Shown in pieces: positions 15,448 to 23,270 of a stretch of DNA of 49,376 nt. The DNA is from Anaerovibrio slackiae (GTDB lineage Bacteria; Bacillota; Negativicutes; Selenomonadales; Selenomonadaceae), in the NCBI RefSeq assembly GCF_009695585.1, contig NZ_VUNR01000020.1, positions 1-49,376 of the forward strand, in the 5' to 3' direction. The translations under genes were made by a program, and so were the position numbers. The notes beneath the pieces were generated by a model. It was given only the letters and a program-made list of their open reading frames with translations. It had not been told where the DNA came from and searched no databases. How positions within the stretch are numbered: the stretch's first letter is position 1; the number at the start of each line of letters is the position of its first letter.

Positions 15448-15480
15448 GAAGGGCAACCAACATTATGCTGGTTGCCCTTC
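15448..15480. terminator. Strong hairpin before recombinase 1
   Basis: GAAGGGCAACCA and TGGTTGCCCTTC pair perfectly around nine bases. It lies between the small gene and the recombinase start, just upstream of its ribosome site. There is no clean T run, so attenuation or mRNA processing is as likely as termination. Confidence 0.5.
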
Positions 15481-15491
15481 ACTAAACTTAT

Positions 15492-15686
15492 TTATTGTAA
15501 TTTTTTATTTAATTGTCTATTATGTTCCAAAACCTCTAACAAGAGGTCAAGGCTTATTTTCCGCATTTCTAGCATTGGCATCTCAGGTATGTCAATTTTC
15601 TCTATATCAAAGCCGTTCAGTTCCTGAACAGACACCGTCAGTAAGAATTTTCCTTTGTTCATCTTGTACCTCTGCACTACACTCAT
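15492..15686 (-). CDS. Small conserved-position protein between helicase and recombinase (64 aa)
   Basis: Begins MSVVQRYKMNKGKFLLTVSV and ends in a Leu-rich helix (LDLLLEVLEHNRQLNKK). It starts 14 bp after the helicase stop; its ribosome site is weak, so coupled translation is likely. I do not recognise a family. SCC elements also carry small genes in this slot. Confidence 0.6.
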   Translation of the reverse strand: MSVVQRYKMNKGKFLLTVSVQELNGFDIEKIDIPEMPMLEMRKISLDLLLEVLEHNRQLNKKLQ

Positions 15687-15700
15687 ACATATTTTCTTAA

Positions 15701-17698
15701 TTAATCATCATCTTTCAGCAGAGTTTTCTTTTCCTTCTTTTTTCTGTGCTTTACTGACTTTTTTAATTCTTTTTCTACATTTTCTTGTGACTTAAACTTC
15801 AACAGGTATCCCCGTACGGTCAGGTCGCCAATCTTGCGCTGGAAAGTTTTGTGTGACTTATCCTTTGGAAGCACCAGCACACCAGCATCCACCAGCTTGC
15901 TGATAAGACTTCTTTCACTCTTTGAACCACCACCAGCTTCATTAAGCCATTTTTTGAAATAATCCGTGACGATGAATGCTTCCAGTGTCCCATCAGGAAG
16001 ACTTGTCAAAGTGCCACACTTGTCAGAGTAGCCTGTCTTGGAAGCCTTTGCCTTGAGTAAATTATTGGTGATAGTATCCAAAATCATCTCTGCCGTAAGT
16101 TCTTTGGGAACCGCACTTTGAGATACTTCGACTAAGCTTTCTATCAGCATTTCCTCATCAATTTCGATTGGCATGGGCTTTCCCTTATAAGCAACCTCGT
16201 TGACAATTTTCGCTGCTACCAGCACCACAGCCAGAGTTTCCAATATTCTCGTCCTGTATCTGCTATCAACAGAAGTTTTGTCCGCTAATCTTTTCTTGCA
16301 AGCTTCATACAATTCCCTCAAATCGTCATCATCAAGTTTTTCCAGTCTTCGAACAAAATATCCTGCAATCCAGCCGTAGTTTGCAAGACTCAATTTCTTA
16401 ATTTCATTTGACTGCTCTGGTGTATCAGTAAAACCACCCTCAATTTCCAGCAGCCTCACTGCCTGCCCTTCGATTGAATTATTCAGTGACTCAATGATTG
16501 ACAATTCAGAAGTAAAAATCGTCGTGCTATAGCAACAGCTACGCTCATTCATGGACAGGTCACTTCGCATCCGCTTTTTATCTTCACCCGTGGAAAAGTC
16601 GTAAATCATGTTATTCCAGATTTCAGATGCCTTCCCTGATTTTAAGAGTGTGCCTGTAGCCTCATCAAAGCCGTTTAGAAAACCATTTTTCTTGCGAATT
16701 GAATTTGTAATGGCATTGACAGTTCCATGCAATGTGTCCATCAGTCCGCCATTGCCCCGCGTAGGCTTTCCATAGATGCTCAGAGCCAGCTGTAACGCTG
16801 TGGTTTTGCCTGTGCTACTCTCCCCGATAAATGAAACTAGAAAGTTACCAATCGGCTGGAACTGATTAATCCTGTAAATCACTGGTGCTGTCAAAGCAAT
16901 AGCAACAACAAGTTCCAGTTTAGCATGTCCTGAAACCCATTCATTATACATGCTTGCCCATTTTTTTGCACGCCCTGATGCCTTAATATCCACATCACCT
17001 GCATAATCGTAATTTTCCCCAGCAAAATCTGGAAAATACTTACGCTCACCTTTTGCATCCAGCTGATATCCCAGACCATCATACAAAAAACAGCCTTGCC
17101 CCAACCGCTTGGCACTTTCCTTCATGGCATTGCAAAAAGCGATTTTTTCCTCTTTTCCCATCATCAAGTCAACATCAAAGCCTTTATCCAAAAGCACATC
17201 AAAAAGCTTACTAGAAAAGGCTTCTGAACCTTTTAACATGAATGTGACACCATTGCCATACCAATTCAGTCCTAAAAACTCAATGTAAACCTGCCTATCT
17301 GAAAGATTTTCCATGCATTTCAAAACAGTAAGATTGTAACTTGCAATATCATCCACCTGTTCTTGACTAAGACCATATTCCTCAACAACTTCATCTGGAA
17401 CATAATTATCATCATCTTGCGTGACATTATCCGCTTCATCTGGCAGTGGTACAACATCACATGTCATTTCCGCTTCTGATGTATCAGGTTCTTCATAGCT
17501 GTTTTCCTCCACCTCAGAACCGAGATTAGACTCCAACACCTCATCCTCCCTGACAACATCATCTGAAACTTCATCGACCAGCATATCATCATCGAGAATC
17601 TCGTCCTCTACGTTTAGAAATGCTTCTTGGTCTTCATCAGCTTCTTGTAGAACAGGTTGTTGCTCTACTTCACCTACAGATAGTTGTGTAAGTTCCAT
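15701..17698 (-). CDS. DUF927 domain replicative helicase-like ATPase (Cch-like)
   Basis: 665 residues. Residues 1-100 are strikingly acidic (runs of Asp/Glu). A DUF927 ATPase core follows with Walker A GESSTGKTT (292-300), a Walker B-like LNGFDEATG stretch, and later sensor/arginine-finger-like regions. The C-terminus is Lys-rich. DUF927 proteins are MCM/AAA+-like helicases of plasmids and of SCC elements (Cch), where they are thought to replicate the excised circle. It is the first gene of the left arm, with promoter TTGTCA-17-TAGAAT and a strong AAGGAGG site. Confidence 0.82.
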   Translation of the reverse strand: MELTQLSVGEVEQQPVLQEADEDQEAFLNVEDEILDDDMLVDEVSDDVVREDEVLESNLGSEVEENSYEEPDTSEAEMTCDVVPLPDEADNVTQDDDNYVPDEVVEEYGLSQEQVDDIASYNLTVLKCMENLSDRQVYIEFLGLNWYGNGVTFMLKGSEAFSSKLFDVLLDKGFDVDLMMGKEEKIAFCNAMKESAKRLGQGCFLYDGLGYQLDAKGERKYFPDFAGENYDYAGDVDIKASGRAKKWASMYNEWVSGHAKLELVVAIALTAPVIYRINQFQPIGNFLVSFIGESSTGKTTALQLALSIYGKPTRGNGGLMDTLHGTVNAITNSIRKKNGFLNGFDEATGTLLKSGKASEIWNNMIYDFSTGEDKKRMRSDLSMNERSCCYSTTIFTSELSIIESLNNSIEGQAVRLLEIEGGFTDTPEQSNEIKKLSLANYGWIAGYFVRRLEKLDDDDLRELYEACKKRLADKTSVDSRYRTRILETLAVVLVAAKIVNEVAYKGKPMPIEIDEEMLIESLVEVSQSAVPKELTAEMILDTITNNLLKAKASKTGYSDKCGTLTSLPDGTLEAFIVTDYFKKWLNEAGGGSKSERSLISKLVDAGVLVLPKDKSHKTFQRKIGDLTVRGYLLKFKSQENVEKELKKSVKHRKKKEKKTLLKDDD

Positions 17699-17746
17699 TT
17701 TCTTGTACCTCCTTGTACTAAATATAGAAATTAATTAACTATTAAA

Positions 17747-17775
17747 ATTCTACCATTATTGTATGAATTTGACAA
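17747..17775 (-). promoter_or_regulatory. Promoter of the DUF927 helicase operon
   Basis: On the minus strand: TTGTCA, 17 bp, TAGAAT, about 50 bp before the start codon. Confidence 0.65.
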
Positions 17776-18230
17776 ACTGCCGAAAACACCGCTAATAAGC
17801 GTTTTACGGGGTTTCTTCAACCTTGGTTACCTTCGAGTCACAACTATACAAAATTACCTGGAAAAAAGGGTTATACTTTGTAATATGTATTAAAAAACTC
17901 TTGCTTATGAACAAGCGAAATGACGTACAAAATCACAATTTTAAAAAACTTTTCTTGTATTTTGTCCATTCCTGATAGACAGAAAACAGTGTATTCCAAA
18001 ACCCGATTTCCGATTAGAAAATCACAAAAAACCCGAACGGGTTGCACCGCCATGCCTTGATTTTATTAGTGTTACAGGAGAAAAACCCGAAAACCCGCAA
18101 AAATTAGAAGGGTGATATGCAGATTAGGAAGGACATTTTTAACAGCACCTCTGCAAAATCGTAAATTCAGATTTTACAAACATATATTATCATTTTAGCT
18201 ATCAAAATCAGGTAGCTAGAAGCGTTATTT

Positions 18231-18259
18231 CCCCTGCTATCCTTATCCGATGGCAGGGG
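18231..18259 (+). terminator. Hairpin in the leader of the right-arm operon
   Basis: CCCCTGCTATC pairs with GATGGCAGGGG, followed by CGTTTATTT. It ends 22 bp before the first start codon, so it may act as an attenuator or a transcription block. Confidence 0.55.
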
Positions 18260-18281
18260 CGTTTATTTAGGGGGAATATTT

Positions 18282-18653
18282 ATGTATGAAGTAAAGTCCA
18301 TGCGTGAGCTTTCTGCCATCCGCACAAAAATCGACAGCAAGCTGTTTTCTGCCGCACAGGAATGTGTCAGCCTGCTGGACAGGTATTACACCAGTGCAGG
18401 CATTGATGGCGGTAGCTGTGTTATTATCAGCTCTATGCAGGAACTTAGAAAATTCCTGCACAATCATCCGTCCCTGGACATTACAGCCGTGGAATATGCC
18501 GATGTTATTGAGCAGGAAAATGGCTTACAGTACCTCAATCTGCTGATTATGGCTGGTACTGAATTCAGTTACAATCTCCTGCTACCATCCGTACTGCTTT
18601 CGCCTGATGAATTGCAGGAAATCACGGCAAATACAGGTGGTAATCATGCGTAG
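18282..18653 (+). CDS. Hypothetical protein, first gene of the right arm (123 aa)
   Basis: The ATG has GGGGGA upstream. The protein is Leu/Ser-rich with a moderately acidic C-terminus (LLSPDELQEI); no motif I recognise. Its size and its place before DUF960 genes recall the small DUF950/uracil-DNA-glycosylase-inhibitor slot in SCC elements, but I see no residue similarity that would support that name. Confidence 0.6.
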   Translation: MYEVKSMRELSAIRTKIDSKLFSAAQECVSLLDRYYTSAGIDGGSCVIISSMQELRKFLHNHPSLDITAVEYADVIEQENGLQYLNLLIMAGTEFSYNLLLPSVLLSPDELQEITANTGGNHA

Positions 18654-18708
18654 TATCTATTTTCACATGGCAATATTAGATGAGGAGGATATAAGAAACT
18701 ATGTTTAA
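18646..18708 (+). CDS. Possible 20-residue coupling peptide
   Basis: ATG at 18646 overlaps the end of the previous gene and its stop TAA (18706-18708) overlaps the start of the DUF960 gene. The peptide contains the ribosome site of the next gene (GAGGAGG) within its codons. It may only serve translational coupling. Confidence 0.3.
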   Translation: MRSIYFHMAILDEEDIRNYV

Positions 18709-19006
18709 GAACAAGAGGTATCTCACGGCAGGAATTGATGCGTCCCTGCCCTTTCCGACACAGCTTCTTCTGTGGAAAATGATTGATGATATGCCTGAAC
18801 CAAAGGACTACCTTCAGGTATTTCAGCTTTCCAAGGAAATTGTCGATGGCAAGCCAGTACAGAAGGTGCACCACAAACAGGAAATGCCAAATTATCAGGA
18901 AGTCGCTCACCTCGGCATCCTTCCTGCCCATGACATCAAGAATGGGAAAATCTTCGTTATTGATGACGGAGACCACAGTACCATGCTCTGGGCACATGAA
19001 TATTGA
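18701..19006 (+). CDS. DUF960 family protein, copy 1
   Basis: 101 residues: MFKNKRYLTAGIDASLPF, LLLWKMIDDM, DYLQVFQLS, and KVHHKQEMPNY fit DUF960, a family of small proteins found in SCC elements, phages and plasmids of Bacillota. The function is unknown. The ribosome site GAGGAGG is 14 bases upstream. The next gene is a paralogue. Confidence 0.8.
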   Translation: MFKNKRYLTAGIDASLPFPTQLLLWKMIDDMPEPKDYLQVFQLSKEIVDGKPVQKVHHKQEMPNYQEVAHLGILPAHDIKNGKIFVIDDGDHSTMLWAHEY

Positions 19007-19037
19007 TGAACATTAATTGCAATTGGGAGGACAGACC

Positions 19038-19331
19038 ATGTTTAGCAACCAGCGTTATATATCATCATCAGTCGATGATTTGCCTGTGAAAACACAGCTA
19101 TTTCTTTGGCACTTGATTGACTCTATGCCAGCTTCTGTTGCAAAAACTCCAGAGCAATTTTTTGATTTATCAGTTGCTATGATGAATGGCAAGCCTGTGC
19201 AGAGAATAGAGCATTATCAGAAAATCCCTGCCTTTGAACAGGTGGTGTTCATGGAAACTGATGGCAGTATCTTTGAATGTAAGCTTACTGCCTGTGACAC
19301 AGGCACCATCAGCTTGCTGGCAAGGGAATGA
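19038..19331 (+). CDS. DUF960 family protein, copy 2
   Basis: 97 residues from the ATG at 19038 (GGGAGG upstream; the open frame begins at 19017 without a site). MFSNQRYISSSVDDLPVKTQ, LFLWHLIDSM and RIEHYQKIPAF align with copy 1 along the whole length, with a short insertion in the middle. A tandem duplication within the element. Confidence 0.78.
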   Translation: MFSNQRYISSSVDDLPVKTQLFLWHLIDSMPASVAKTPEQFFDLSVAMMNGKPVQRIEHYQKIPAFEQVVFMETDGSIFECKLTACDTGTISLLARE

Positions 19332-19367
19332 ATTAGCAAACTATTATAAGATTTGGAGTGAATTATC

Positions 19368-20111
19368 ATGGAAACTAAAAAAGCAACTATCAAGAGTGAA
19401 GCAGTATTTTCCGATGACAAAAACCATCGTTTATTCCTGCGCAGGGAATGGGACAGAAACAAGCCGACCGCCCTTGTGATTATGATTAATCCAAGCTCCT
19501 CTGCCCTGATTCATACCGATATGACCACTGTATGTATTCTCAACAACCTCGAGGCACTGGATTATGGTGCTGTGGAGATTGCCAACATGTACAGCCTTAT
19601 GACAAACAAGATTAGCTTCCGCTTCAACAGCGATGAAGTCCTGCTCCATCCCGATACTGATGCCTACATCATGAAATCAGCTGAAAAGGCACAGCTTATC
19701 ATCATTGCCTGGGGAACCATCGGTGAAAACAATCAGAGGGTAAAGAAACGTCAGCATGACATCCTGAAGCTGCTGGAAAAGCACAGCCACAAGATAAAAT
19801 TAATCGGCGATACCACAGGCAGGATTGGCTTGCACCCTCTGACACCACAGGTGCGCAACGGCTGGATTTTGGAGGACTTTGCCTATGAAGCATGGATGAA
19901 GAATTATCAGGCGAGCCTGTCCCTTGTAAAAAAATCCGAACCTGACAAGAAAAAATCCGTCAAAGGCACATCAGAAAAGGCTGAAAAAGCTGGCACAAAT
20001 GGCGTAAAACCGCAGGAAAATGAGGCAATTACATCCTGTACTACCTCTGAGCCAGCACAGGCAGTGCAGTCTCATGAAAATCATTCTGGTACTCAGGAAA
20101 TCGCTTCCTGA
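19368..20111 (+). CDS. DUF1643 family protein
   Basis: 247 residues. The first 175 match DUF1643: HRLFLRREWD, ALVIMINPSSSA, DMTTVCILNNL, EIANMYSLMT and the late GRIGLHPLTP. The C-terminal 70 residues are Lys/Ser/Glu-rich and look like an extra disordered tail. DUF1643 proteins are of unknown biochemical role but travel next to ccr genes in SCC elements and in phages. It is followed 32 bp later by the second recombinase. Confidence 0.8.
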   Translation: METKKATIKSEAVFSDDKNHRLFLRREWDRNKPTALVIMINPSSSALIHTDMTTVCILNNLEALDYGAVEIANMYSLMTNKISFRFNSDEVLLHPDTDAYIMKSAEKAQLIIIAWGTIGENNQRVKKRQHDILKLLEKHSHKIKLIGDTTGRIGLHPLTPQVRNGWILEDFAYEAWMKNYQASLSLVKKSEPDKKKSVKGTSEKAEKAGTNGVKPQENEAITSCTTSEPAQAVQSHENHSGTQEIAS

Positions 20112-20143
20112 TGTATTCCAAGCAATAGGATGAGGTGAATTAT

Positions 20144-21709
20144 ATGACCACGCTAAAGCGTGTAGCCCTTTATGCAAGATTTTCTTCTGACAATCAGAGA
20201 GCGGAAAGCATTGATGCCCAAATCCGTGCCATGAAAAAATATTGTCAGGAAAATCATTACCTGATTGTGGAAACCTATGTTGACGAGGCAAAATCCGCCA
20301 CCAGTGACAAAAGACCAGCCTTCCAGCAGATGATTAAGGACTCCGACAAAAAACTTTTTGATATACTGCTGGTTCACAAGCTGGACAGGTTCAGCCGCAA
20401 CCGCTATGACTCAGCCATGTACAAAAACAGGCTGAAGCGTAACGGAGTTACTGTGTTCAGTGTTTTGGAAAAGCTTAACGACAGCCCTGAGTCCGTTATC
20501 ATGGAGTCGCTTCTTGAGGGCATGAGCGAATACTATTCCAAAAACTTGTCCAGAGAGGTCATGAAGGGACTGAATGAAAATGCCCTGAAGTGCAAGCACA
20601 CTGGCGGAAAGCCACCGCTAGGATATTCCCTTGCCCCTGACAAGACACTGGTTATCAACGAAAATGAAGCTGTGATTGTCCGCATGATTTTCGACCTTTA
20701 TGACAAAGGTTTTCAGTACACCTATATCATGAAAAAGCTGGAGCAGGAAGGCTATCGCACTAGAAATGGCAATATTTTTAACAAGAACAGCCTGTACACA
20801 ATTATGCACAATGAGAAATACAACGGTGTCTATGTGTACAACCGCCTTGCCAGCAAGGATAATTCAGGCAAACGGAACGGGCACAAATACAAGGATAGCT
20901 CAGAAATTGTGCGCGTTGAAGGTGGCTGTCCAGCTATTGTTCCCAAGGAAACGTTCCAGCGTGTACAAAAGCGATTGAGCATGAATATCCACAGGGTTGA
21001 GTGCAGAATCACAAAGAAATATTATCTGCTTAGCAGCAAGGTAGTATGCGGTGTATGCGGTAGGCACATGTCAGGCAGTAGCAGACGCTCAGGCAACAAA
21101 AAATACTATTTGTCCACCTATCGCTGCGCCCAGCTTCGTACTGTATGTGGAAATCGTGAAATCAATCACCTGTACCTTGATGATTTTATCGACAACTATA
21201 TGAAAGAACATTTTTTCACACTGGAAAATCTCACAAAAATCCAAGCTGATTATGCGGAAAAAGTAAAACAATTATCAGGCAGTACCACTAAAAAATTGGA
21301 GCAGTTTCAGCACGAACTAACAGCCGTTAATGAGAAACTAAAGAACCTCATGCAGCTGGTTGAGAAGGGCTTGCTGAACGAGGCATTGTATCAGAAGATT
21401 GAAAAACTTAATTCAGAAAAAATAAGGCTAGAAACATGTATGAATGAAATACCGAAAAAGGTATCAGATGCTATTGAGTGGACACCAGAGGGGGTGATGA
21501 AAGAATACAATAATGCAATGTACGGCTCTGAGGAGTACAGACTGCTTCTGCAACGCTTTATCAGCGAAATCAGGGTGTCTAAATTTGATGTGAAGCTTAT
21601 TTTAAAGGCAGGTGAAAACTATGATTCTGGATTATCCTTGGAGATGGAAGTGGATTTTACAAGAAAAATGATTTATGAGCATTATGGCTCACATGTGAGA
21701 GGAGCGTAG
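20144..21709 (+). CDS. Large serine recombinase 2 (Ccr-like)
   Basis: 521 residues from ATG 20144 (GAGGTG upstream; GTG at 20135 overlaps that site). Catalytic ALYARFSSDNQ with Ser14, then LVHKLDRFSRNRYD, a Recombinase domain with GKPPLGYSL, a zinc ribbon CGVCG...YRCAQLRTVCG, and a coiled-coil/C-terminal segment. It is homologous to recombinase 1 in layout but clearly divergent. CcrA/CcrB pairs of SCC elements act together; here the two genes lie on opposite strands in the two arms, an unusual arrangement. Confidence 0.88.
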   Translation: MTTLKRVALYARFSSDNQRAESIDAQIRAMKKYCQENHYLIVETYVDEAKSATSDKRPAFQQMIKDSDKKLFDILLVHKLDRFSRNRYDSAMYKNRLKRNGVTVFSVLEKLNDSPESVIMESLLEGMSEYYSKNLSREVMKGLNENALKCKHTGGKPPLGYSLAPDKTLVINENEAVIVRMIFDLYDKGFQYTYIMKKLEQEGYRTRNGNIFNKNSLYTIMHNEKYNGVYVYNRLASKDNSGKRNGHKYKDSSEIVRVEGGCPAIVPKETFQRVQKRLSMNIHRVECRITKKYYLLSSKVVCGVCGRHMSGSSRRSGNKKYYLSTYRCAQLRTVCGNREINHLYLDDFIDNYMKEHFFTLENLTKIQADYAEKVKQLSGSTTKKLEQFQHELTAVNEKLKNLMQLVEKGLLNEALYQKIEKLNSEKIRLETCMNEIPKKVSDAIEWTPEGVMKEYNNAMYGSEEYRLLLQRFISEIRVSKFDVKLILKAGENYDSGLSLEMEVDFTRKMIYEHYGSHVRGA

Positions 21710-21714
21710 GTACT

Positions 21715-21786
21715 ATGGGATGGTTCATTGGCGGTTTTGCCACAACTTTTGCCATCATGGAAACTACAGACAGCATTTTCGATTAG
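21715..21786 (+). CDS. 23-residue membrane peptide
   Basis: ATG at 21715 with AGAGGAG ten bases upstream. The peptide begins MGWFIGGFATTFAIM, one short hydrophobic segment, and ends in an acidic tail. Its last codons contain the ribosome site of the next small gene. Too short to assign. Confidence 0.45.
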   Translation: MGWFIGGFATTFAIMETTDSIFD

Positions 21787-21799
21787 GAGGTATTTTAAC

Positions 21800-21913
21800 A
21801 TGTTCTTTTTAGCACCAGTAGCAGCCCTTGTATCAACAGCGGCAGTTGAAGCTTTTACATTGGGAGCAACTACTGCCGTAGCCGTGAACAGGCTTAAGAA
21901 AAAACGTAAGTAA
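21800..21913 (+). CDS. 37-residue membrane peptide with basic tail
   Basis: ATG at 21800 with AGGAGG upstream (21785-21790). One transmembrane helix (residues 1-30) and a LKKKRK tail that would stay in the cytoplasm. It ends the recombinase 2 operon before a strong terminator. The function is unknown. Confidence 0.6.
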   Translation: MFFLAPVAALVSTAAVEAFTLGATTAVAVNRLKKKRK

Positions 21914-21931
21914 TCAGCATATTTTTAAAAG

Positions 21932-21979
21932 CACAATCCGCCTATAGCTTCCTTCCGGACTCAAGCTAGGCGGATTGTG
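21932..21979 (+). terminator. Terminator of the right-arm operon
   Basis: CACAATCCGCCTA and TAGGCGGATTGTG with an inner AGCTT/AAGCT stem, then TATTTTATC. Confidence 0.8.
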
Positions 21980-22027
21980 TATTTTATCGACTATTTTTTG
22001 ATTTTTAAAAATTGAGGTATTACTGAT

Positions 22028-22504
22028 ATGGCTATCAACATCACCATCAACAAAATATGCTTAGTGAAGGAGTGTTGCCACCGCTACGACCTCCCCAGAA
22101 GCATTACCTGCCCAGAAGATGCCGCCCAAGTAGCTATGGATATTTTTCATCTCGAACAGGAAGCTCAGGAAGTCCTGATACTGATTTCCCTGAACATCAA
22201 AAATATGATTATGGGGGTACAGGAAATCTCAAGAGGCTCAACATCCTACTCTCTCGTTTCCCCAAAGGAAATATTCAAAACTGCCCTTTTGCACAATGCT
22301 GAGGGCATCATCATGGTACACAATCACCCCAGCGGCGACAATACCCCCAGCAAGCCTGACATTGAAGTTACTAAAAGAATATCTCAAGCAGGAAATCTTT
22401 TAGCAATCCCCCTGCTAGACCACATCATTGTTTCTGATACAGGTTTTCTCAGCATCAAGGAAGCACAACCAATCCCGCAGTTGTTCAGAAGTGATGGTAT
22501 TTAG
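22028..22504 (+). CDS. RadC/JAB domain protein
   Basis: 158 residues corresponding to the C-terminal metalloprotease-like half of RadC: EISRGSTSYSLVSPKEIF, and the JAMM-type MVHNHPSGDNTPSKPD with His98, His100 and Asp111. The N-terminal helix-hairpin-helix of chromosomal RadC is missing, as in most mobile-element copies. Its activity is unproven. RadC-like genes lie downstream of ccr in SCC elements as well. It has its own GAGG site and sits between two terminators, so it is a single-gene unit. Confidence 0.88.
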   Translation: MAINITINKICLVKECCHRYDLPRSITCPEDAAQVAMDIFHLEQEAQEVLILISLNIKNMIMGVQEISRGSTSYSLVSPKEIFKTALLHNAEGIIMVHNHPSGDNTPSKPDIEVTKRISQAGNLLAIPLLDHIIVSDTGFLSIKEAQPIPQLFRSDGI

Positions 22505-22535
22505 GTTTTATTTCAGCATTAAATTTCCGCAAGAA

Positions 22536-22577
22536 AACAGGCATCTAGCAACTCATTAAGAGTGCTATTTGCCTGTT
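22536..22577 (+). terminator. Terminator of the RadC-like gene
   Basis: AACAGGCA pairs with TGCCTGTT, with an inner AGCA/TGCT stem; ATTCTAATT follows. Confidence 0.6.
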
Positions 22578-22655
22578 ATTCTAATTGCCTGATGTGATTA
22601 TCCTAAAATATTATTTTTTTGTTAATTTTTTGCACTTTGTTTTTTTTCTGCGGAA

Positions 22656-22684
22656 TTGACAACAAATTAATAGAGCAAATTAAA
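22656..22684 (+). promoter_or_regulatory. Probable promoter of the ribbon-helix-helix pair
   Basis: Perfect TTGACA at 22656; 17 bp later a weak -10 (ATTAAA). A ribosome site GAAAGGA lies at 22697. Confidence 0.45.
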
Positions 22685-22710
22685 AATCATTTTTTGAAAG
22701 GACTGATTAC

Positions 22711-22887
22711 ATGTTCGAATTACAACCCAAGGAAACAACATCCAACATCACCTTGCGTTTTCCTGATGAGCTTTTAGACAAAATTAGGGAAATATCCCAT
22801 TCATCTGGTACATCTATCAGCCAAATAGTATTTCAGGCTTGCCAGTATGCCCTCAGCTCCATGCAGAAAAGAGGTGACAATCCATGA
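22711..22887 (+). CDS. Ribbon-helix-helix (Arc/CopG-type) protein, 58 aa
   Basis: The N-terminal strand SNITLRFPDELLDKIREIS and a helix-turn with SGTSISQIVFQAC match the Arc/CopG/MetJ ribbon-helix-helix fold. Its stop TGA overlaps the start ATG of the next gene (ATGA, four bases). RHH proteins paired with a short downstream gene are typical of antitoxin-toxin or autoregulated modules; this role is inferred from the arrangement only. Confidence 0.72.
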   Translation: MFELQPKETTSNITLRFPDELLDKIREISHSSGTSISQIVFQACQYALSSMQKRGDNP

Positions 22888-23180
22888 TTTTAAGGTATCA
22901 TCTAAAATCCGTAAATGCCAGACAATCCACTGATTTACAGGACTTCGCTAAATCCATCATTTACAGTGTCCACAAGGTATTTCCAACCAGCCATGTAGAA
23001 GTTTACCCTGATTACTTTGAAATAGAGGGTGAGCCAGAGGAGCTATCCAAGCTTGCAAATTTACAGAACATGGGACGTGCCATCAGCTTCAATACGGCTG
23101 CCCTGCGTGAACATGTAACAACCTATGGCAACTCTAGGCAACTATTTACAAGGTGTTCTAACGGCGGCAGAATGGCATGA
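22884..23180 (+). CDS. Hypothetical partner of the RHH protein (98 aa)
   Basis: Begins MILRYHLKSVNARQSTDLQD; mixed alpha/beta composition, with EVYPDYFEIEGEPEEL in the middle and a basic C-terminus. No family recognised. Four-base overlap with the RHH gene implies translational coupling. Followed by a perfect 22-bp-stem terminator. Confidence 0.6.
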   Translation: MILRYHLKSVNARQSTDLQDFAKSIIYSVHKVFPTSHVEVYPDYFEIEGEPEELSKLANLQNMGRAISFNTAALREHVTTYGNSRQLFTRCSNGGRMA

Positions 23181-23198
23181 GCGAATGGGGTTATATTA

Positions 23199-23246
23199 AG
23201 AAAAGGATAATAAAAATGCCGCTAGGCATTTTTATTATCCTTTTCT
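23199..23246. terminator. Bidirectional terminator
   Basis: A perfect 22-bp stem (AGAAAAGGATAATAAAAATG with CC at the top, GCTA loop) separates the convergent RHH pair and glycosyltransferase genes. Confidence 0.85.
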
Positions 23247-23270
23247 ATATTATCAGATTAAATATACAAC

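Larger units (their letters stand above)
17699..18281. other. Centre of the mobile element: divergent promoters and possible replication origin
   Basis: A 580 bp A/T-rich, non-coding stretch between the two divergent arms. It holds the helicase promoter (17747-17775), four ACCCGA/C motifs within 98 bp (18001, 18031, 18085, 18093; the second lies in ACCCGAACGGGT), and a hairpin before the right arm. Clustered short repeats in the only long intergenic gap beside a helicase gene are consistent with an origin, but this is inference. Confidence 0.4.

Noticed and set aside
17871-18053. 60-codon frame in the element centre
   Set aside because: No ribosome site, unusual composition, and it overlaps the ACCCGA repeat cluster.
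18282-18653. Assignment as a uracil-DNA glycosylase inhibitor of the DUF950 type
   Set aside because: Only size and position agree; no residue pattern supports it.
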